Shown here: positions 13,017 to 25,285 of the stretch, one piece after another
Numbering within the stretch: the stretch's first letter is position 1
Layout: each line of letters opens with the position of its first letter
Assembly: GCA_023853785.1 (NCBI GenBank)
Contig: JAJIRX010000622.1
Coordinates: 620,001-684,000 of the forward strand
Source: Psilocybe azurescens
Lineage: Eukaryota; Basidiomycota; Agaricomycetes; Agaricales; Agrocybaceae
DNA length: 64,000 nucleotides
Reading direction: 5' to 3'
Notes under the pieces: generated by a model
Databases searched by the model: none
The model's input: only the letters and a program-made list of their open reading frames with translations
Told to the model about the DNA's origin: nothing
Position numbers and translations under genes: made by a program

Positions 13017-14294
13017 ATGATTTCTTCAGCCTCGACTCTTCTCCTCGCCACCTTGGTTTTCAATGCAGTTTCTGTGTTTGGTGCCCCCATCAGGTATGTT
13101 CTTGGTGGTATAACTTGGCCTGCATCAGGATTCTGATCTTGCATCTGCATATACAGAATTGCGGATACTCGCTCTGAGATCGCCCGCGCTGAGATCCCCA
13201 CTCCGGCACAGCCCATTGCCAGGGCTGTCGTTGTTGATGTTCAGGATCACAGCGCCCGCTCTCACTTTGAACATGAGAGTGAGAGCGGCGAGCCTGCTCC
13301 TGCCATTGAGCACAAGCCCAAGCACCATCAACGCCGCTACCCTCGTCGCGCTCTCTTTGACCGCCACGAGAAGCGCGAACCTGCCACAACCATCAAGGAA
13401 ACTACTATTGTAGTCACGAAGCAAACCGTTCACGACACCCCCGCGGACGCTGCTGCTTCCGCTGCCAGCTCGGTTTCGTCTGACGCCTCAGCTACAGTGA
13501 TCGCTGTCACCGCTACTATCCCCAGTGTCCCGACGGCCGGTGCCTCTGATGCTAGCACTGTTCTGTCTATCTCCCAGACCACCACCATCGCTTCCCCGGA
13601 TGCGTCCTCCACCGCTGACGCCAGCGCCACCACCTCATCAGCGCCTGCGTCGGAAACGACCAGCGCTGCTGCGACTGACGCTTCAAGCACCCCTGCGTCC
13701 AGTGATGCCGCCTCATCTACCGTCTCTGCCCCCGCTGGTGAGCCCACCGCTACCATTTCTTCGACTAGCGATGCTTCCGCTCCCACCACCACCAGTGAGC
13801 CCTCCGTCACCAGCTCTGCTGCCGCTGGCGAGCCAACCACCACTGGCGAGCCTTCTGCCACCACTACTGCAGCTGCTGACGACGCCTCGGCTACCGCTTC
13901 GGCTACTGGCACCGTGACCTCCGCTGCTGGCTCCGAGCCCACAGGCACCACCTCTGATGACCCGACCTCCACCACTACCGATGACAAAGCTACCTCTTCG
14001 GACAACAGCACCACCAAGGATGCACCCGCATCTGCTTCTTCGTCTGCCCCTGCGGCCTGCAACCCACCTGTTGCCGCCGACGCCAGCGCCTGCCCCGTTC
14101 CGTCTGCTTCAGCCACCACCGGATCGCCCGATTCGACTGGCTCCGCAGGCACCGGCGCTGACGACAAGAGCTCTTCTGAGTCTCGGCGATGGGTCAAAGC
14201 CTCCACCTCGCCTATCATCCGTCGCTCGGTTGCCGTGAGCGGTGCTTCATGGGCATCTGCAGTCAGGCGCCAATTGATGAACTCGTCACAATAA
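13017..14294 (+). CDS. Secreted Ser/Thr/Ala-rich mucin-like protein
   Basis: Exon 1 (13017-13093) encodes a signal peptide MISSASTLLLATLVFNAVSV followed by FGAP, a likely cleavage site. A phase-2 intron (13094-13156) joins it to exon 2 (13157-14294). Then come a basic pro-like stretch with RR/KR pairs (possible Kex2 sites), about 220 residues of low-complexity Ser/Thr/Ala/Pro, and a short Cys-containing segment (ACNPPVAADASACPVP). The low-complexity part should be heavily O-glycosylated, as in cell-wall or extracellular-matrix mucins. No GPI-type hydrophobic tail is seen, so the protein is probably secreted or wall-associated rather than anchored. GC content is clearly higher than in flanking DNA, which also leaves long open frames on the other strand. 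Exact function unknown. Confidence 0.75.
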
Positions 14295-15086
14295 ATTAAG
14301 TAAAAACTACATATTGCAATGTTTTAGGGATGTATATACACACACGCTGAGCCTGTCCGACTGGTTCGGCAGTGTAAAATGCACACTTAAAGTTTTTAAA
14401 GCAAGTCTGATCAACATAAGATTTGTCAGTTTTCAATCTTCCGATTGCTTCTGATGTGAGATGTAAGTATAGAAATGGTCATCTGCTGAACCCTTCACAT
14501 AGATAATCAATTTTGAAGGCTCTAGTAAATTCCGGATTGAATTCATCCAATGATACACTTGTACGAGATATTACAAAAATATTGTGGTGACACAGACAGA
14601 TAATTGGAACACGATAGCAACAAGACGATAGAAACACTAGTATGAGATATGTATGGTGAGTGTAGCTGGCGTTAAGAGAAACACTTGTACGATGGATCAA
14701 GGGAGGTGGAGACAGAGAAAATGAGAGAGGAAGAAAGAGATGGCGGTGGAAAAGAGAAACGGAAGAGTAAAGGAAGAACCAGACTCGACAAAGAAATAAA
14801 ATACATCTTCACTACACATCTATCTTGACCAATCCGTCCTCATGGAATCATGAGAAAAAATATAAAGAGAAAGATGAATCAGAAAGGAGAAAAAAAAGAA
14901 GTAAGCACGTAATCCTTTTCCCACAAGGAGCTCTTATAGTATAACCAAGACTGTAGGCAGTAATATGGCGGTCCGTATATTTGCACGAACATGGCGATGC
15001 AATGGGAAAAGCCAACAGAGAGGACCTCAGAGAGATTGGGTGGCGACGGTTGTAGTGTTGTATCCGCCAGACAAAAGTCTTCAGCT
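14295..15086. other. Convergent 3' flanks of the secreted-protein gene and SPT2
   Basis: AT- and purine-rich (AGA/GAA tracts at 14700-14900). Contains short related motifs with acacttgtacga at ~14552 and ~14681 and a variant at ~14634. No gene seen. Confidence 0.45.
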
Positions 15087-16718
15087 TCAGTGGCCACGGG
15101 CCATCGCCCGCTCTCGTTCCTTCTTGCGTTGACGTTTCTCTTCCTCGTGACGGCGCTCTTCCTCCAGAGCAGCCTGCTCTTCCCTCCTCGCGATACGCGC
15201 ACTATGGGAGAAAGAGAAAATCGTTTCAGAAATGCAAAAAAGACACAAGACCAGACAGCAAAACGACGGAAAGAAGGCACTAACCTAGCTTTCTCTTCTC
15301 GCTCTAGAATTGTAGCATCGGCCTCCATATCCTCGTCATCGCTATACACGTCCCTTGCGGTGTACTTGCTGCGGTCTTTACCAAACAGCGACCAGATCTG
15401 GGAAGACAGATCTTCCTTGATCGCCCGTTTCTTGGAGGGTGGCGGTGGAGAAGGCGAGTAGCTGGGGGACCTGGGGCGTTTAATGCTCCGACTTTGCGAT
15501 TGGGAGCTATACGAGGAGATGGGAGCGGACCGGTGGGAGGCGGCGGCGGCGGCGGATGAAGAAGAGGATTTGCCAATCTTGGGTAGCTTGTTTTGTGAGG
15601 AGGTGGTAGATGGCATGTCTGCAGAGCTTCCTCGGGAATTTGATCCTGCCCGCAACCTCTGTGTAGTGGCGGGGATCGGCTTTGTTGATGATGGTCTAGA
15701 CACGTTGGAGGAGCTCTTCTGAGTCGAGGATGTTGAGAAAGAGCCAGAAGCAGATGGGAGGGTTTTAGTTACGTTGGTGCCTATTAATACAACGAGCAAT
15801 GGGTTAGAGGTGCTGAAAAAAAAAGATCGGATAGAACTCACGAGGTGGGGCGGCGGCGATAGGAGGAGTAGACGACGAGGCTGGCGGTGCAGGAGACGCC
15901 TTTGCGCTGGTCTTCTTCTTGCTGCTAGAGAACCAGTCGTCGAACCCAAGAGCATCCTCTCCCTCGATAGTCTTGCCCGACTTCCTCGCTCTGATGTCCA
16001 TCTGGATCTCATCCAGCGTGCGTTTATCCTTCTTCTGCTGGTTGAGCATCAGCAGCGTGTTAGGCTGCGAGGCCAGCCGATCTTTGACAGACAGCCCAGC
16101 AGAGGACATATCAGGCTCCTTCCCGTTCTTAACGATGTTCACCGCACCGCCAGGCAGCCGCACACCGGCCTTGCGGTAGCTGTTCGTCGTCATGGCTTGA
16201 CGCTTCGATGGCGCAAACAGCTTGCGCCTCTCCGCCTGCTGCTTCCTCTCCCTAAGCTCCTCCCGGGTGAGCACAACCCCTTGTGGCTCATCGTCCTCAT
16301 CTTCGGGCAGCCTTCGCCTCCTCACAGCCTCCTTCACACCGGACGACGAAGCCGGCCACTTCGACGACCCGCCACCGCCACTCGACGACCCCGACGCAGC
16401 CCCAGCGAGTTTAGCAGCCTTCTTAGGGCCGTACAGCAGAGTATTACGCTGCTCCTCCTCCCGTCGCTGCAGAGCGAGCTCCCGGGCCTTGCGCTCCTCC
16501 TCCCGCTTGCGTTCCAGCTGCTCCTTGCGCTTTTCCTCCTCGAATATCTTCAGCCTCCGCTTCTTCTCCTGCTCCCTCTCCTTCGCCTCCCTTTCCTCCT
16601 GCTGCTTCCTTAGCAAGGCTTCCTTTCGGCGTCGTTCCTGAAGGGCGTTTTCGACCGCCTGCTGACTCTCTTTCGTGTGAGAGGCACTGATGGCCATGAG
16701 CGAAGCGAAGGAAGTCAT
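15087..16718 (-). CDS. SPT2: SPT2-family chromatin protein (histone H3/H4-binding), 495 aa
   Basis: Three exons on the minus strand: 16718-15842, 15780-15285, 15201-15087, joined in phase. The N-terminal third is a highly charged Arg/Glu/Lys coiled-coil-like stretch. The middle is Ser/Pro-rich and disordered, with basic KR patches suited to nuclear import. The C-terminus carries the family signature: an acidic YSDDEDMEADATILEREEK run continuing into SARIARREEQAALEEE and a basic HEEEKRQRKKERE helix. In yeast the SPT2 C-terminal domain binds H3-H4 and acts during transcription elongation and histone recycling; that role is taken from the family. No frameshift is needed. The gene lies between MFS pairs and shows no sign of transfer. 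Confidence 0.85.
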
Positions 16719-17435
16719 GATGATGATTGATGCGGCTTTGCAAGAAAGAAATGGCTGTCAGTAAGCCAAAACAAGGGGGGGTATTCAAGAAGAAGAGAAA
16801 GAAAAAATGGGACCAAGAAGACAATAAGTAGTGTTCGCCGTAGCGAGGTTGGTGGACAAGGACTATCGTGGCACAGCACTGGGCCATGGCCACAGCAATT
16901 CCGGGTTTGGCCTTATTTACTCGGAATGGGCTCCGGTTCCCCTTTGTTAATGGATTTTAAATTGATTACAATTGAAATGCAATATCTATCCACATTGTAC
17001 AAATGCCAGTAGGTATGTACTTATAAAATTGCTAATTCATCACAATGGTCGTGTTTTCTTCTTGAAAATGTCTTTATTGGTCATGAAAATCTCTAAAATG
17101 ACGACAACGGACTGTTGATTGACTCGAATGGTTGTAATCTTTCTGAAAATATGTTCAATCTGTTCTGATTCTCAGTGTTGAATCAACTCTCCCTGTTTTT
17201 TTATTCTTATTATACACACCCCCACGGACGGAAAACCAATTACAATGTCTATCTACATTGTACAGTGCTCGTAGGTAAGGTATGTAAGTACATATGAAAT
17301 GCCAATTCATGCTGATGGTCGTGAAGCAGTTAGTTCGTGAATTTTGAGGGACCCAGGGGCCCGAGAAATAAAATGGCGATTTGTCAGATGTGAGGATACC
17401 CATATGTAAGCAAAAAAGGGATTGATCAGTCCGTC
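16719..17435. other. SPT2 5' flank and MFS3 3' flank
   Basis: Contains the SPT2 promoter side and an imperfect direct repeat (next entry). The minus-strand ORF at 17155-17448 is read-through of the MFS3 3' end and is not supported as a gene. Confidence 0.45.
16963..17323. repeat. Imperfect direct repeat, two ~88-nt copies
   Basis: Copy 1 is near 16963-17053, copy 2 near 17237-17323. They share the order TTACAAT, ATCTA(T)CCACATTGTACA, GTAGGTA...GTA, AATTCAT and ATGGTCGTG with small indels. The copies lie ~180 bp apart in the 3' flank of MFS3. Confidence 0.6.
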
Positions 17436-19397
17436 TCAGTCCGTCCAAACCTGCCGAGGAAGCAGCGAAGAAATAAAAAGCGACACAGCGACGATACTCA
17501 GCAGCACATAGTACACAAGGAATCCTCCAAGGTACCCCTTATCAATCGAGAGCGAGAAGAGCGAGTTGGCAGCAGCAGGTCCGATGGCCCGCATAATGCT
17601 CACTGACATCTGCTCAGGGGAAGAAACCATGAGCAAGGCCCACCGCACCACTGCAATTAAAGACGCACTTGACTAAGTCCATTCGTCGCGCCGAGCGACG
17701 CACGATTCGGTGAGGCAGTCGATATGAAGATGAAGATGGCACCTATCATCAAGTTCAATTTGGGTCTTCTCCACTGGAAGGATCCAGCTTACCATACGAG
17801 AGGCTCAACGCGATAGATATCACTATCTGGAAGCCAACCACCGCCCATACCCAGGTACTATAACCTTGTGCTTTCGCCAGATAGCTGATAAGGGGGAAAG
17901 AGGCGAACACAGGCACAGCTGACGCGATCCCAAACATGAAAACGTTCTTCGACCCCCAGGTGTCGTTAATTTTGGCGAAAAAGAATACTTGAAAAACGCC
18001 GTTCAAGATCCCAAAGATGGATAACAGGTTCCCAATGGTCGAGGGAGGCAAGCCAAGGCCTCCGAGATGAATAGGAGTAGAGAGAAAGAGCGGCTGGATG
18101 GCACGGAAGGAGATGTCCACCAGAGATAAAGCAGCGTAATTCCCTGCGGCGACCATCACTCGTTTGGTAAGAAGCAAGCGAAGAGGCAGGGGCTTCTCTG
18201 CATCATCGATAGTTTGAGCAACATTTAGGCTCGATGGAGCAGCTTCGGCCACTTCAGCTTCGACGATCTTTCCTTTCTTGAAACCCAGGAATTCAGCGAC
18301 AGGGGTGGGCGATGGGACAGTTTCTTTCAGGAAGAGAAAGGTGACGACCCATGCGAGTGCTGAAAAAGTAGCAGGCACAGCACATGGCAAGAAATAAGGA
18401 TATTTCTTGAGGAACTCGTTATTGCCGAAGAGCGTAGGAAATCTCTCCGCTGGTCTTGCCAACGAACCTCCGATGATAGGACCGAGCTATTAAGGAGGTC
18501 ATACAAAATCTGTTAATTAAAGCGAATATGGCTCACAGTTCCTCCAGTTGACCAGGCTATGGGGAAATATGCATAAGCCTAGAGGCTCAATCAGAAATAA
18601 AACGCCTCGAAGGAGTAGATGAGAAACTCGCCTGGGATATATTGGTGGAATCAGTCATCTCAGCCATCATGCTGAATACGACAGATTAAAAACGTATCAG
18701 TTTACGTTGAACTGTCACTGTACCTTTTAATAACACCAATGTTTCCATCTGCAAGCGAATATCAGTAATGAAAGTGCGAACTATTGCCAGGTTTTGGCAT
18801 ACTCAATGCACCATTCAGACTTCGGCTGGAGAGCATGTACCAAGTTTGAATCAGAAAATGAATATGCAGAAAACCCGGAGTACAGACATACCTCACCACG
18901 ACACCCCAGAATGTCCTTGAGAGTCCAAAGCAATACATTGAAAGCGATAGTCCAAACAGACCACTCAGGATAATTGGTTTTCGGCCGACGCGGTCTGATA
19001 TCCGACTCCAATGTAACACGGTAAACGCCTGAGTCAAGAAAAAGATAGATTGCTGTAATCACAGACTTAATATTGCCGCATGAGAAAGAAAGGTGAAAGG
19101 CCGACAGACATACCATAAGACCGACATAATACCCCACTTGACTCTCCCTCCCCTTCGTTATACCCAGGTCGCGAATGAGCTTTGAGGAAAATGTGCAGAG
19201 TGTGAGGATGTTATAGACAAACATATCGCGATATTAAGCCGTACCTGCGGCGCGAAAGGATAAATGACCTGGGAAGTCAACGGCTCTGCGAGCTGCAGAA
19301 ACAGAACAATGGAGAATTGGAATACAGGAAGAGGCGTCGGTCGTTGCTTTCCATTTCCCTCCAAAAGTGGGGTTTCCTCGTCAATCTGGGTGGTCAT
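17436..19397 (-). CDS. MFS transporter 3 (DHA1 type), more distant paralogue
   Basis: Minus strand from ATG 19397 (MTTQIDEETPLLEG) to the stop at 17436; the last exon is 17609-17436. The first exon carries PTPLPVFQFSIVLFLQLAE, then LIRDLGITKGRESQVGYYVG and the loop signature WSRISDRVGRKPIIL. Two very short exons (including RSLNGAL) precede a long one (18462 to ~17790) with a basic KKGKIVEAE central loop and GGLGLPPSTIG. The final exon has SIMRAIGPAAANSLFSLS. All segments join in frame with ordinary introns and no frameshift was needed. Sequence and gene structure differ from MFS1, 2 and 4, so this is an older paralogue. Likely a plasma- or vacuolar-membrane transporter; substrate unknown. Confidence 0.8.
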
Positions 19398-20833
19398 TTC
19401 TTGGTCTGCAATGTACTAGTGAGCGAACAAGAAGAGAAAAACCCTGGTGACGGCCAAGACGAGACAAATAACCTCCAAGTAGACTAGCAAAAGGGAGGGA
19501 ATGGATGGTGAAAGAACGGACCGCAATTGCGCAGATTTATCGATCTCAGTCATTACTTAAGCGATTTCAACGTGATATTTGGTGTCTTTTTTTCCCTTCG
19601 GAATACCCTTCATCTCGGTAGAGCAGACGTCGGTTACCACTTCCGAGGAAAAATGGAAAGAGTAAATCAGGATTCCTTGGTGTTCGAAGGGAGAATGGAA
19701 AGTTCGGACTGATGATGGACATGCTTTGGCAACTGGCACCTGCTTCACGGTATGCCGCCGGCACAAAACACCCACGCCCAACCATAAACAGAGGCTGAAG
19801 CTTGTCTGAAGCCGTTGTTCGCCTTCTTAATTGCCTACTACAGCTATCATTTATATGCTTCTGTCAACGTGCACCACTAGTCGCCGCTTTTCTCCTATCG
19901 ATGTAGAACGTCCTCTATAGCTCGACGTGATAAATGAGAGGGACATCTTGAAGGCCTCGTGATGTTTCCCAGTGTGCCAGCATATCAATCAGCGAATACG
20001 ACTCATGGGGTCATCAGATTCTCTCAGCAAACCAGGAGCTTCCTGGAATTTGTCTTCTAACGTGTAAGAGAAGCGGCGATTGTCCAGGTGAGATTTTTTC
20101 TCCTTTTCCTTTTCAATGGTCGTTAACGCATCGGACACCCCTATTGATACCCTCGCAGCCTTCCTAAGTTCCTTACCACTTAATCTACTCGGCCCGTGCT
20201 GTCTTTTTCTGTCTAAGTTTTGTTAGGGCCTATTTTTACCATGATCCGTGTGAGCTTCTACCTGCATCTATCCCGCTTAGACTGCCTACCAGTGGAGATT
20301 TGTAATGGTGCTGGACTATCCGTCCTACTCCCTCGGAGAATATCATCGGACAAACTATTATTGGCCTACCAGCGCTTTCGGTCGTTCTCTCTCCGAATAC
20401 TATCTTCAATACTAACTGGCGCCGGATCCCGAATCTTGCCAGAACTGAACCGAGCATACGGTGGCTGGCCCTGGAGCAGCGCTAAAGATACCTTGTGTTG
20501 GAGTCAGTTCCATTGCTCTCTGAGTCATTTCTGGCAACTATCACAATAATATCTTACTGCTCGGGTACTTCTGTGCCCCAACTATATATATTTTAGTTCC
20601 CGGCTGACACCTCTAGCGCAGCAATCTCTTTGCCGAATGCCTATCTATGCTCGATTTCCAACACTTCGAATTCGTCGCTTGTACCTGGGGTTTACTGGAT
20701 TTCTTGAGCAGGAATTATGTGTGCATGTCAGTTGACCTTATTCAAAATACTTAGGTACGTGCGATTGTAGGTTCACTCCAATTCTTGGGCGACCGGAAAC
20801 TTACTCACAAGGCGAGAATATAATAAGACATAC
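19398..20833. other. Intergenic between MFS3 and MFS4
   Basis: About 1.4 kb. Short ORFs on both strands at 19527-19785 and 20220-20549 lack motifs, signal peptides or paralogues in the window. No gene called. Confidence 0.5.
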
Positions 20834-22818
20834 TCAACCAGTACGTATCAACGCATTCGACGGCGGTGGTCGCGATACCAGAGGACTTCTGACCTGACCT
20901 TTCTCACGCTTTCTAGGCAAAAACCTGTACAGCGTATCCCGACCATAGTTATGGCCATCAAGATGTAATACACCATGTTTCCGCCCGCAAGTTTCCGCTG
21001 AAGAGACATGGAGAAGAGAGATGAAGAAAATGTTGGAGCGAGTGTTCTCATTCCAGATCCAAGCATCTGAGCAACGCCGTTAATGGTACCCATAGGTCCT
21101 CCTTCGGGTACAGACTCGATGATAACCACTTGCAGAGACCCTTGAGCAGGGGCATCAGTCCTCCGCCCATGCCCTTCGAGAAAATTGACTCACCATACGC
21201 CATATAAATCATCGATTGCGAACACAGTTGAACAACAATGCACCCTGCAACCAAGCCATCCACCCCTCCCGCTCTCTGCGCAAAGAAATGCATCACCGGA
21301 TACATCGTGAAGCACCCAAATATGCACGAAAAAGTGTTTTTGTATACATTCCGTGCTCCGTATTTCCTGATGAGCCCTCCAAGGAGCTTGGCCTGCAAAA
21401 TAGAGTTACAGAAGCCAAAGGTAGCTAATATCACACCGATCCGGAATGGGTCCAGCCCGAGCCCGCCATATTTGACTGGAGTGGAGTATACCAGTGGGAT
21501 GAGAGTGAAATAGCACATGTCCAGGAATGTAAGGAAAGCATGGTTCAATAGCGTTAGGAGGATGGGACGAGTAAATATAATCTGAAGAATCCCGGTTGAT
21601 TGTTTGGCCCCCGAGCGCTCAGTATCTTGGGCGGTGCACACTTCAGACACGTCAGCTGGACAACCTGTTGCAACAACTTCGGTGCCATAATTCTGACAAT
21701 CTCCATTGTCGATTAAGCGCGTTTCCTCAGTCGGGTCCGCGCAAAGCCCATCATCGCAGACATCTTGCAGATGTTTCAAAGCCTTCTCTTGGGCTACGAG
21801 GGAGGGTAACGTCTGCCATGCTTCTTTCAGCATCATGATGAGCAACACATCGCCTTCCCCTACGTTCGACTAACCTCTTTCAGAGCAAAATAAACAAACA
21901 CAAATGTCGCAAATGCGAAAAGGGCTGCCACGAAACAGGGAAGAAAATAAGGGTGTGTTTGCAAGTAGGAAATGCGACCGAGTGTGTCTGGCCATCTGGT
22001 TGCTGGATTAGAGAGGACCCCGCCAATGATAGGACTGTGTCGAGGAGATGAACTTCTAATCATTGATAAAGGAGAAGAAAGGATTCGAACTAACCCGGTG
22101 GTGACGCCAATGCTCCATACTATCGGCTGGTATGCATAGGCGTCTCCTCTATTAGAAGCGTCGGTCAGCTAGATGAGTTTCCCGTTCAAAAACTGTCTTG
22201 AATAAGGATGACAGTCAATCAAGCTACCTCTGCGATAGATGTCTTCGTAACACCTTGTATGTGGAAATATGTGAGTTGAGGATTCCACTCCCTGGACCAC
22301 TCTTCGGCGTACCTATATTTCCGTTGAAAATTCCTTGCAAACACCTTGAAATAACGAGGGGCCAGAAAGTCGTGGACATCCCGAAAATCAGCATAGATGC
22401 CGCCAGCCCAATGGGAGCACAGAGTAAGATAGGTCTCCGACCATATCTGTCTGATAGATAGCCCCACTGAACGACACAGAGACATTCTGCGAGGAAAAGG
22501 CGGATTCCTGACGGTATGAATGAGATATCGTTTTCGATCAAGGCAGTTTGCAGTGATGGACTATAAACTCACGATGATCCCAGCATAGTACCCTGTTTTC
22601 TTTTCGTCGCCACCTGTTATACCGGTTTCTCGAACGAATTGGTTAATGAAAGGATAGATCACAGCAGCGGTGATAGGTTCCGCCATTTGAATCAAGAAAA
22701 GACTTAATAATGGGAATATGGGCAAAGGTGTAGGTTTTTCGTTATCACCGTGGTTGCCGTTGTCTGCACCATTGTTAAAAACGGTCGAGGATTCGTCTTC
22801 ATGAGTTTCAGACTGCAT
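20834..22818 (-). CDS. MFS transporter 4 (DHA1 type), one to two frameshifts
   Basis: Closest paralogue of MFS1 but inverted. Starts at ATG 22818 (MQSETHEDESSTVFNNG) with KPTPLPIFPLLSLFLIQMAE and DEKKTGYYAGII in exon 1. Exon 2 should read through WGYLSDRYGRRPILL, but the A run at 22495-22498 is one base short, separating ESAF from LAECLCVVQWG. Short exons (VTKTSIAE; the TDASNRGDAYAY exon) and the long exon 21838 to ~21195 follow, with GGLGLDPFRIG and KYGARNVYKNTFS. The last exon holds VPEGGPMGTINGVAQ. At 20920-20924 another A run may be one base short: adding a base restores the LLPR-like ending of the paralogues and moves the stop from 20848 to 20834. Substrate unknown. Confidence 0.82.
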
Positions 22819-23627
22819 TGCAACACCTTTTGACGGCCTAGAGGGATAAAGTTGGAAGACACGAACTATGTATATATAAGTACCTGGTTACGGCATTTCA
22901 GAGGGCTGAATGATACACACAATATACATGGTATATCTATCTTCTAGCGAGGAATTCCGAGCTGCTATAAATGGCGTCGCTTAGATTGCATACTTGTCCA
23001 ATCCACTGGCTTCTGCTCGCTCAGCAGATAAGTAGCGATGATCAATCAGCAAAAACCAATGACTCGAATGAGACTCGGACCGGTATTACCAGATGTATGC
23101 GAAATGGCGTTCCCATAACGCGTGAAGTTCTCCGTGAGGTTTAATTGATCATCAGGTGCATCGCGACGACGTCTCCGGGTGTTAACGTTTGTTGGTATTC
23201 AAAGGGCCCAATATTACAGATCTTCCGTCCGTGTTTAGGGAATCAGGACATGAAGTCCAGCTCCCTGATAGAAATTTCAATGTGATCACCGATATACCAG
23301 GTCGAAGATGTCATGGAAGCAAGTCCAGACCACAAGTTGAGCGATGGTAATTTGCTGTCGTTTTACTTACTCCTGATTGACCTGGGAGTCTGAAGCTTTG
23401 AATTCTATTCCGATAGTTCATTGGGGCGTCATTCTTCGACGAATGAATCCACAGTGTGTAATGAAACGACTTAGAACTTGAAGGCAAGGTTTGCTTCTTT
23501 TTTGGTTCCCAGCTTCGGCAATTACCGCCAACATTTGTCTCATACGATTCACGTGTTGAACTCACGATATAAGTAGCTGTCCAGCTCCCTTCATTTCCAA
23601 TTTGATTGCTCAATCGTCTCTTCAATG
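22819..23627. other. MFS4 promoter side and intergenic
   Basis: A TATATATA-containing stretch at ~22868-22880 could serve MFS4. A minus-strand ORF at 23311-23652 has no recognisable domain. Nothing else seen. Confidence 0.4.
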
Positions 23628-25285
23628 TCCATGACAAATAACCCAGCGCCACCTTTTGGCACGAACTTTGGACAGGCTTGTAATGAATATTTCAAGGGCA
23701 AGAGCGAGGTGACTTTACAGACGTGTGCAAGGTGTACCCACGTCAGCTAATGTGGATCAGGTATATCTACGATATAATATATGCGCTTCAATTGAGCTCA
23801 CATCGCTCTGACTAACCTCTATTTTTCCAAAAGTACGCGCATCTTGACTCCTGGGTCCAGGCGCCAGAACTGTCTTTCACCTGTTCTTTTGCGCTCTCAA
23901 AGAAAGACTGGCCTAATCACACAGCATTTTGCGAAGCTTGGAAAGAAATTCAGGAGAAGCATGGCTCTGAGATCCTAGACCTCTTTGAGACCTTCGGTGA
24001 TACGATAGCCGGCTTGAGCTATCCAGGGGGTTGTTGAACAGGATCATCGGAGATGTCACCAAAATCGAGATGAAGGCATTAACGGAAGAGCTCAAACGAG
24101 AACCCACTAGGACGGAGCGTAATATGATGGAATATCGACCCCGGTGCTTATAGCTTGGTATGGGTCAATCATGAATTTAATAATAGCATAAACTGAACTG
24201 GAAAACAAGTGGACACCCGGAAGCCGTGGCACACCTTGAGAGTAAGAAGCATCAATGGGCGCCTTTACTTCCTAGCTCTAGGCCTTGCACGACATGTACT
24301 CCCTTCTTTATTTGCTCCGAAGAGCACTGCAAAGCGGCTTCAATGGCGCATCAACGGGTACCATGTCGTGATGGATGGGGTGGACTTACCGAATGTGATA
24401 TGAATCTTCGATGCTCTGTATTGTGGCCTATACCACAGTACGGTCACTTTTGCCGAATGTGGAGCTAATTTTCCGTTGTTTCTTGAGAAAATTCAGCCAT
24501 CCTGGTCCTCACTATGGAAAACAGATTGGTAGGGATTGTTTTTTTTTTTTTGGAGTTCAAGGTGGACATACCGAAGAACACTCGATTAGGAGCTAAACTC
24601 TCTGTTCGTTCCTTTGAGGCTTTGTCTCGAGGAACTACTGAGATTCTCACTATGTCCATGACTGCCTCTTTTGCCCTCGAACTGCTGAATACCGACAACT
24701 CGTAGACGAAGAAGAAATTTCTCAATATTCATGTGAGTCAAGATCAAGATATCTTTCCCACTAAGCTTATTCCAGATATTAGGTACTTGGTGCAGTGTTC
24801 AACATTGAGTCAACTACTACGGAGGTTTTGAAGTGCTTTTGCATATCCTTCCAAGAGTTAAAGCCGTCAAGGTACGATGATGATGCTCTGAGTGCCAATT
24901 AGTCGCATCTTACATCTTAAAGATCCTTTCATGCGGTCCCTGATTGGAGAAAGCTATCGGATCTCATTCAATTGGCGTCATCGTCCCACTTTGCTTGTAT
25001 GTTCGCTTTCTTCATTCTAAAGCCAGACATTTTCTAATGTCTGGATATGACCCCACTTAGCAAATGCGGCAGCCGTGTACGACGCCTTAGCATAAACTAT
25101 GAACCAAAGTACCTCTTGTACCCATCCTTTCAGCCAATACCTGACTGCGGCGTCGATGTGCAGAACTTATCATCAATTCTTCAGTGAAAGTGGGCGTGGT
25201 TTCGTCAAACCTAAATTGTGGAAAGCCACACTTGCGGTTCCGATTAAAAATAAAACTCCAACAGTATTCACAGTCAATCATTGAA
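23628..25285 (+). pseudogene. Decayed MYND/Mss51-like zinc-finger gene
   Basis: Plus-strand segments in the right order suggest a gene of the basidiomycete MYND/Mss51 C-terminal family. These are: ATG 23628 with FGTNFGQACNEYF and TCARCTH; KKDWPNHTAFCEAWKE, which matches the end of a MYND finger; CTTCTPFFICSEEHC and GLTECDMN near 24280-24400; SMTASFALELLN near 24660; YYGGFEVLLHILPRVKAVK near 24815-24870; and PTVFTVNH at the end. The expected MYND cysteine is leucine (CSFALSKKDW). An in-frame TGA (~24805) precedes the YYGG segment and other stops interrupt. Family homologues are thought to be soluble or mitochondrial regulators; here the gene looks dead. Some breaks could be homopolymer errors (T12 at ~24539). 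Confidence 0.5.

Noticed and set aside
13430..14218. 262-codon open frame antisense to the secreted protein gene
   Set aside because: It mirrors the low-complexity GC-rich Ser/Thr/Ala codons of the plus-strand gene, is Ala/Val/Glu repetitive, and has no intron or promoter support.
15774..16641. Long plus-strand ORFs (279 and 139 codons) over SPT2
   Set aside because: Antisense shadows of the Arg/Glu-rich coding strand; SPT2 motifs and splice phases support the minus strand.
22050..22090. GGATTCGAAC resembling a tRNA T-arm
   Set aside because: It is part of an MFS4 intron donor region (GTTAGTTCGAATCC on the minus strand); no cloverleaf arms flank it.
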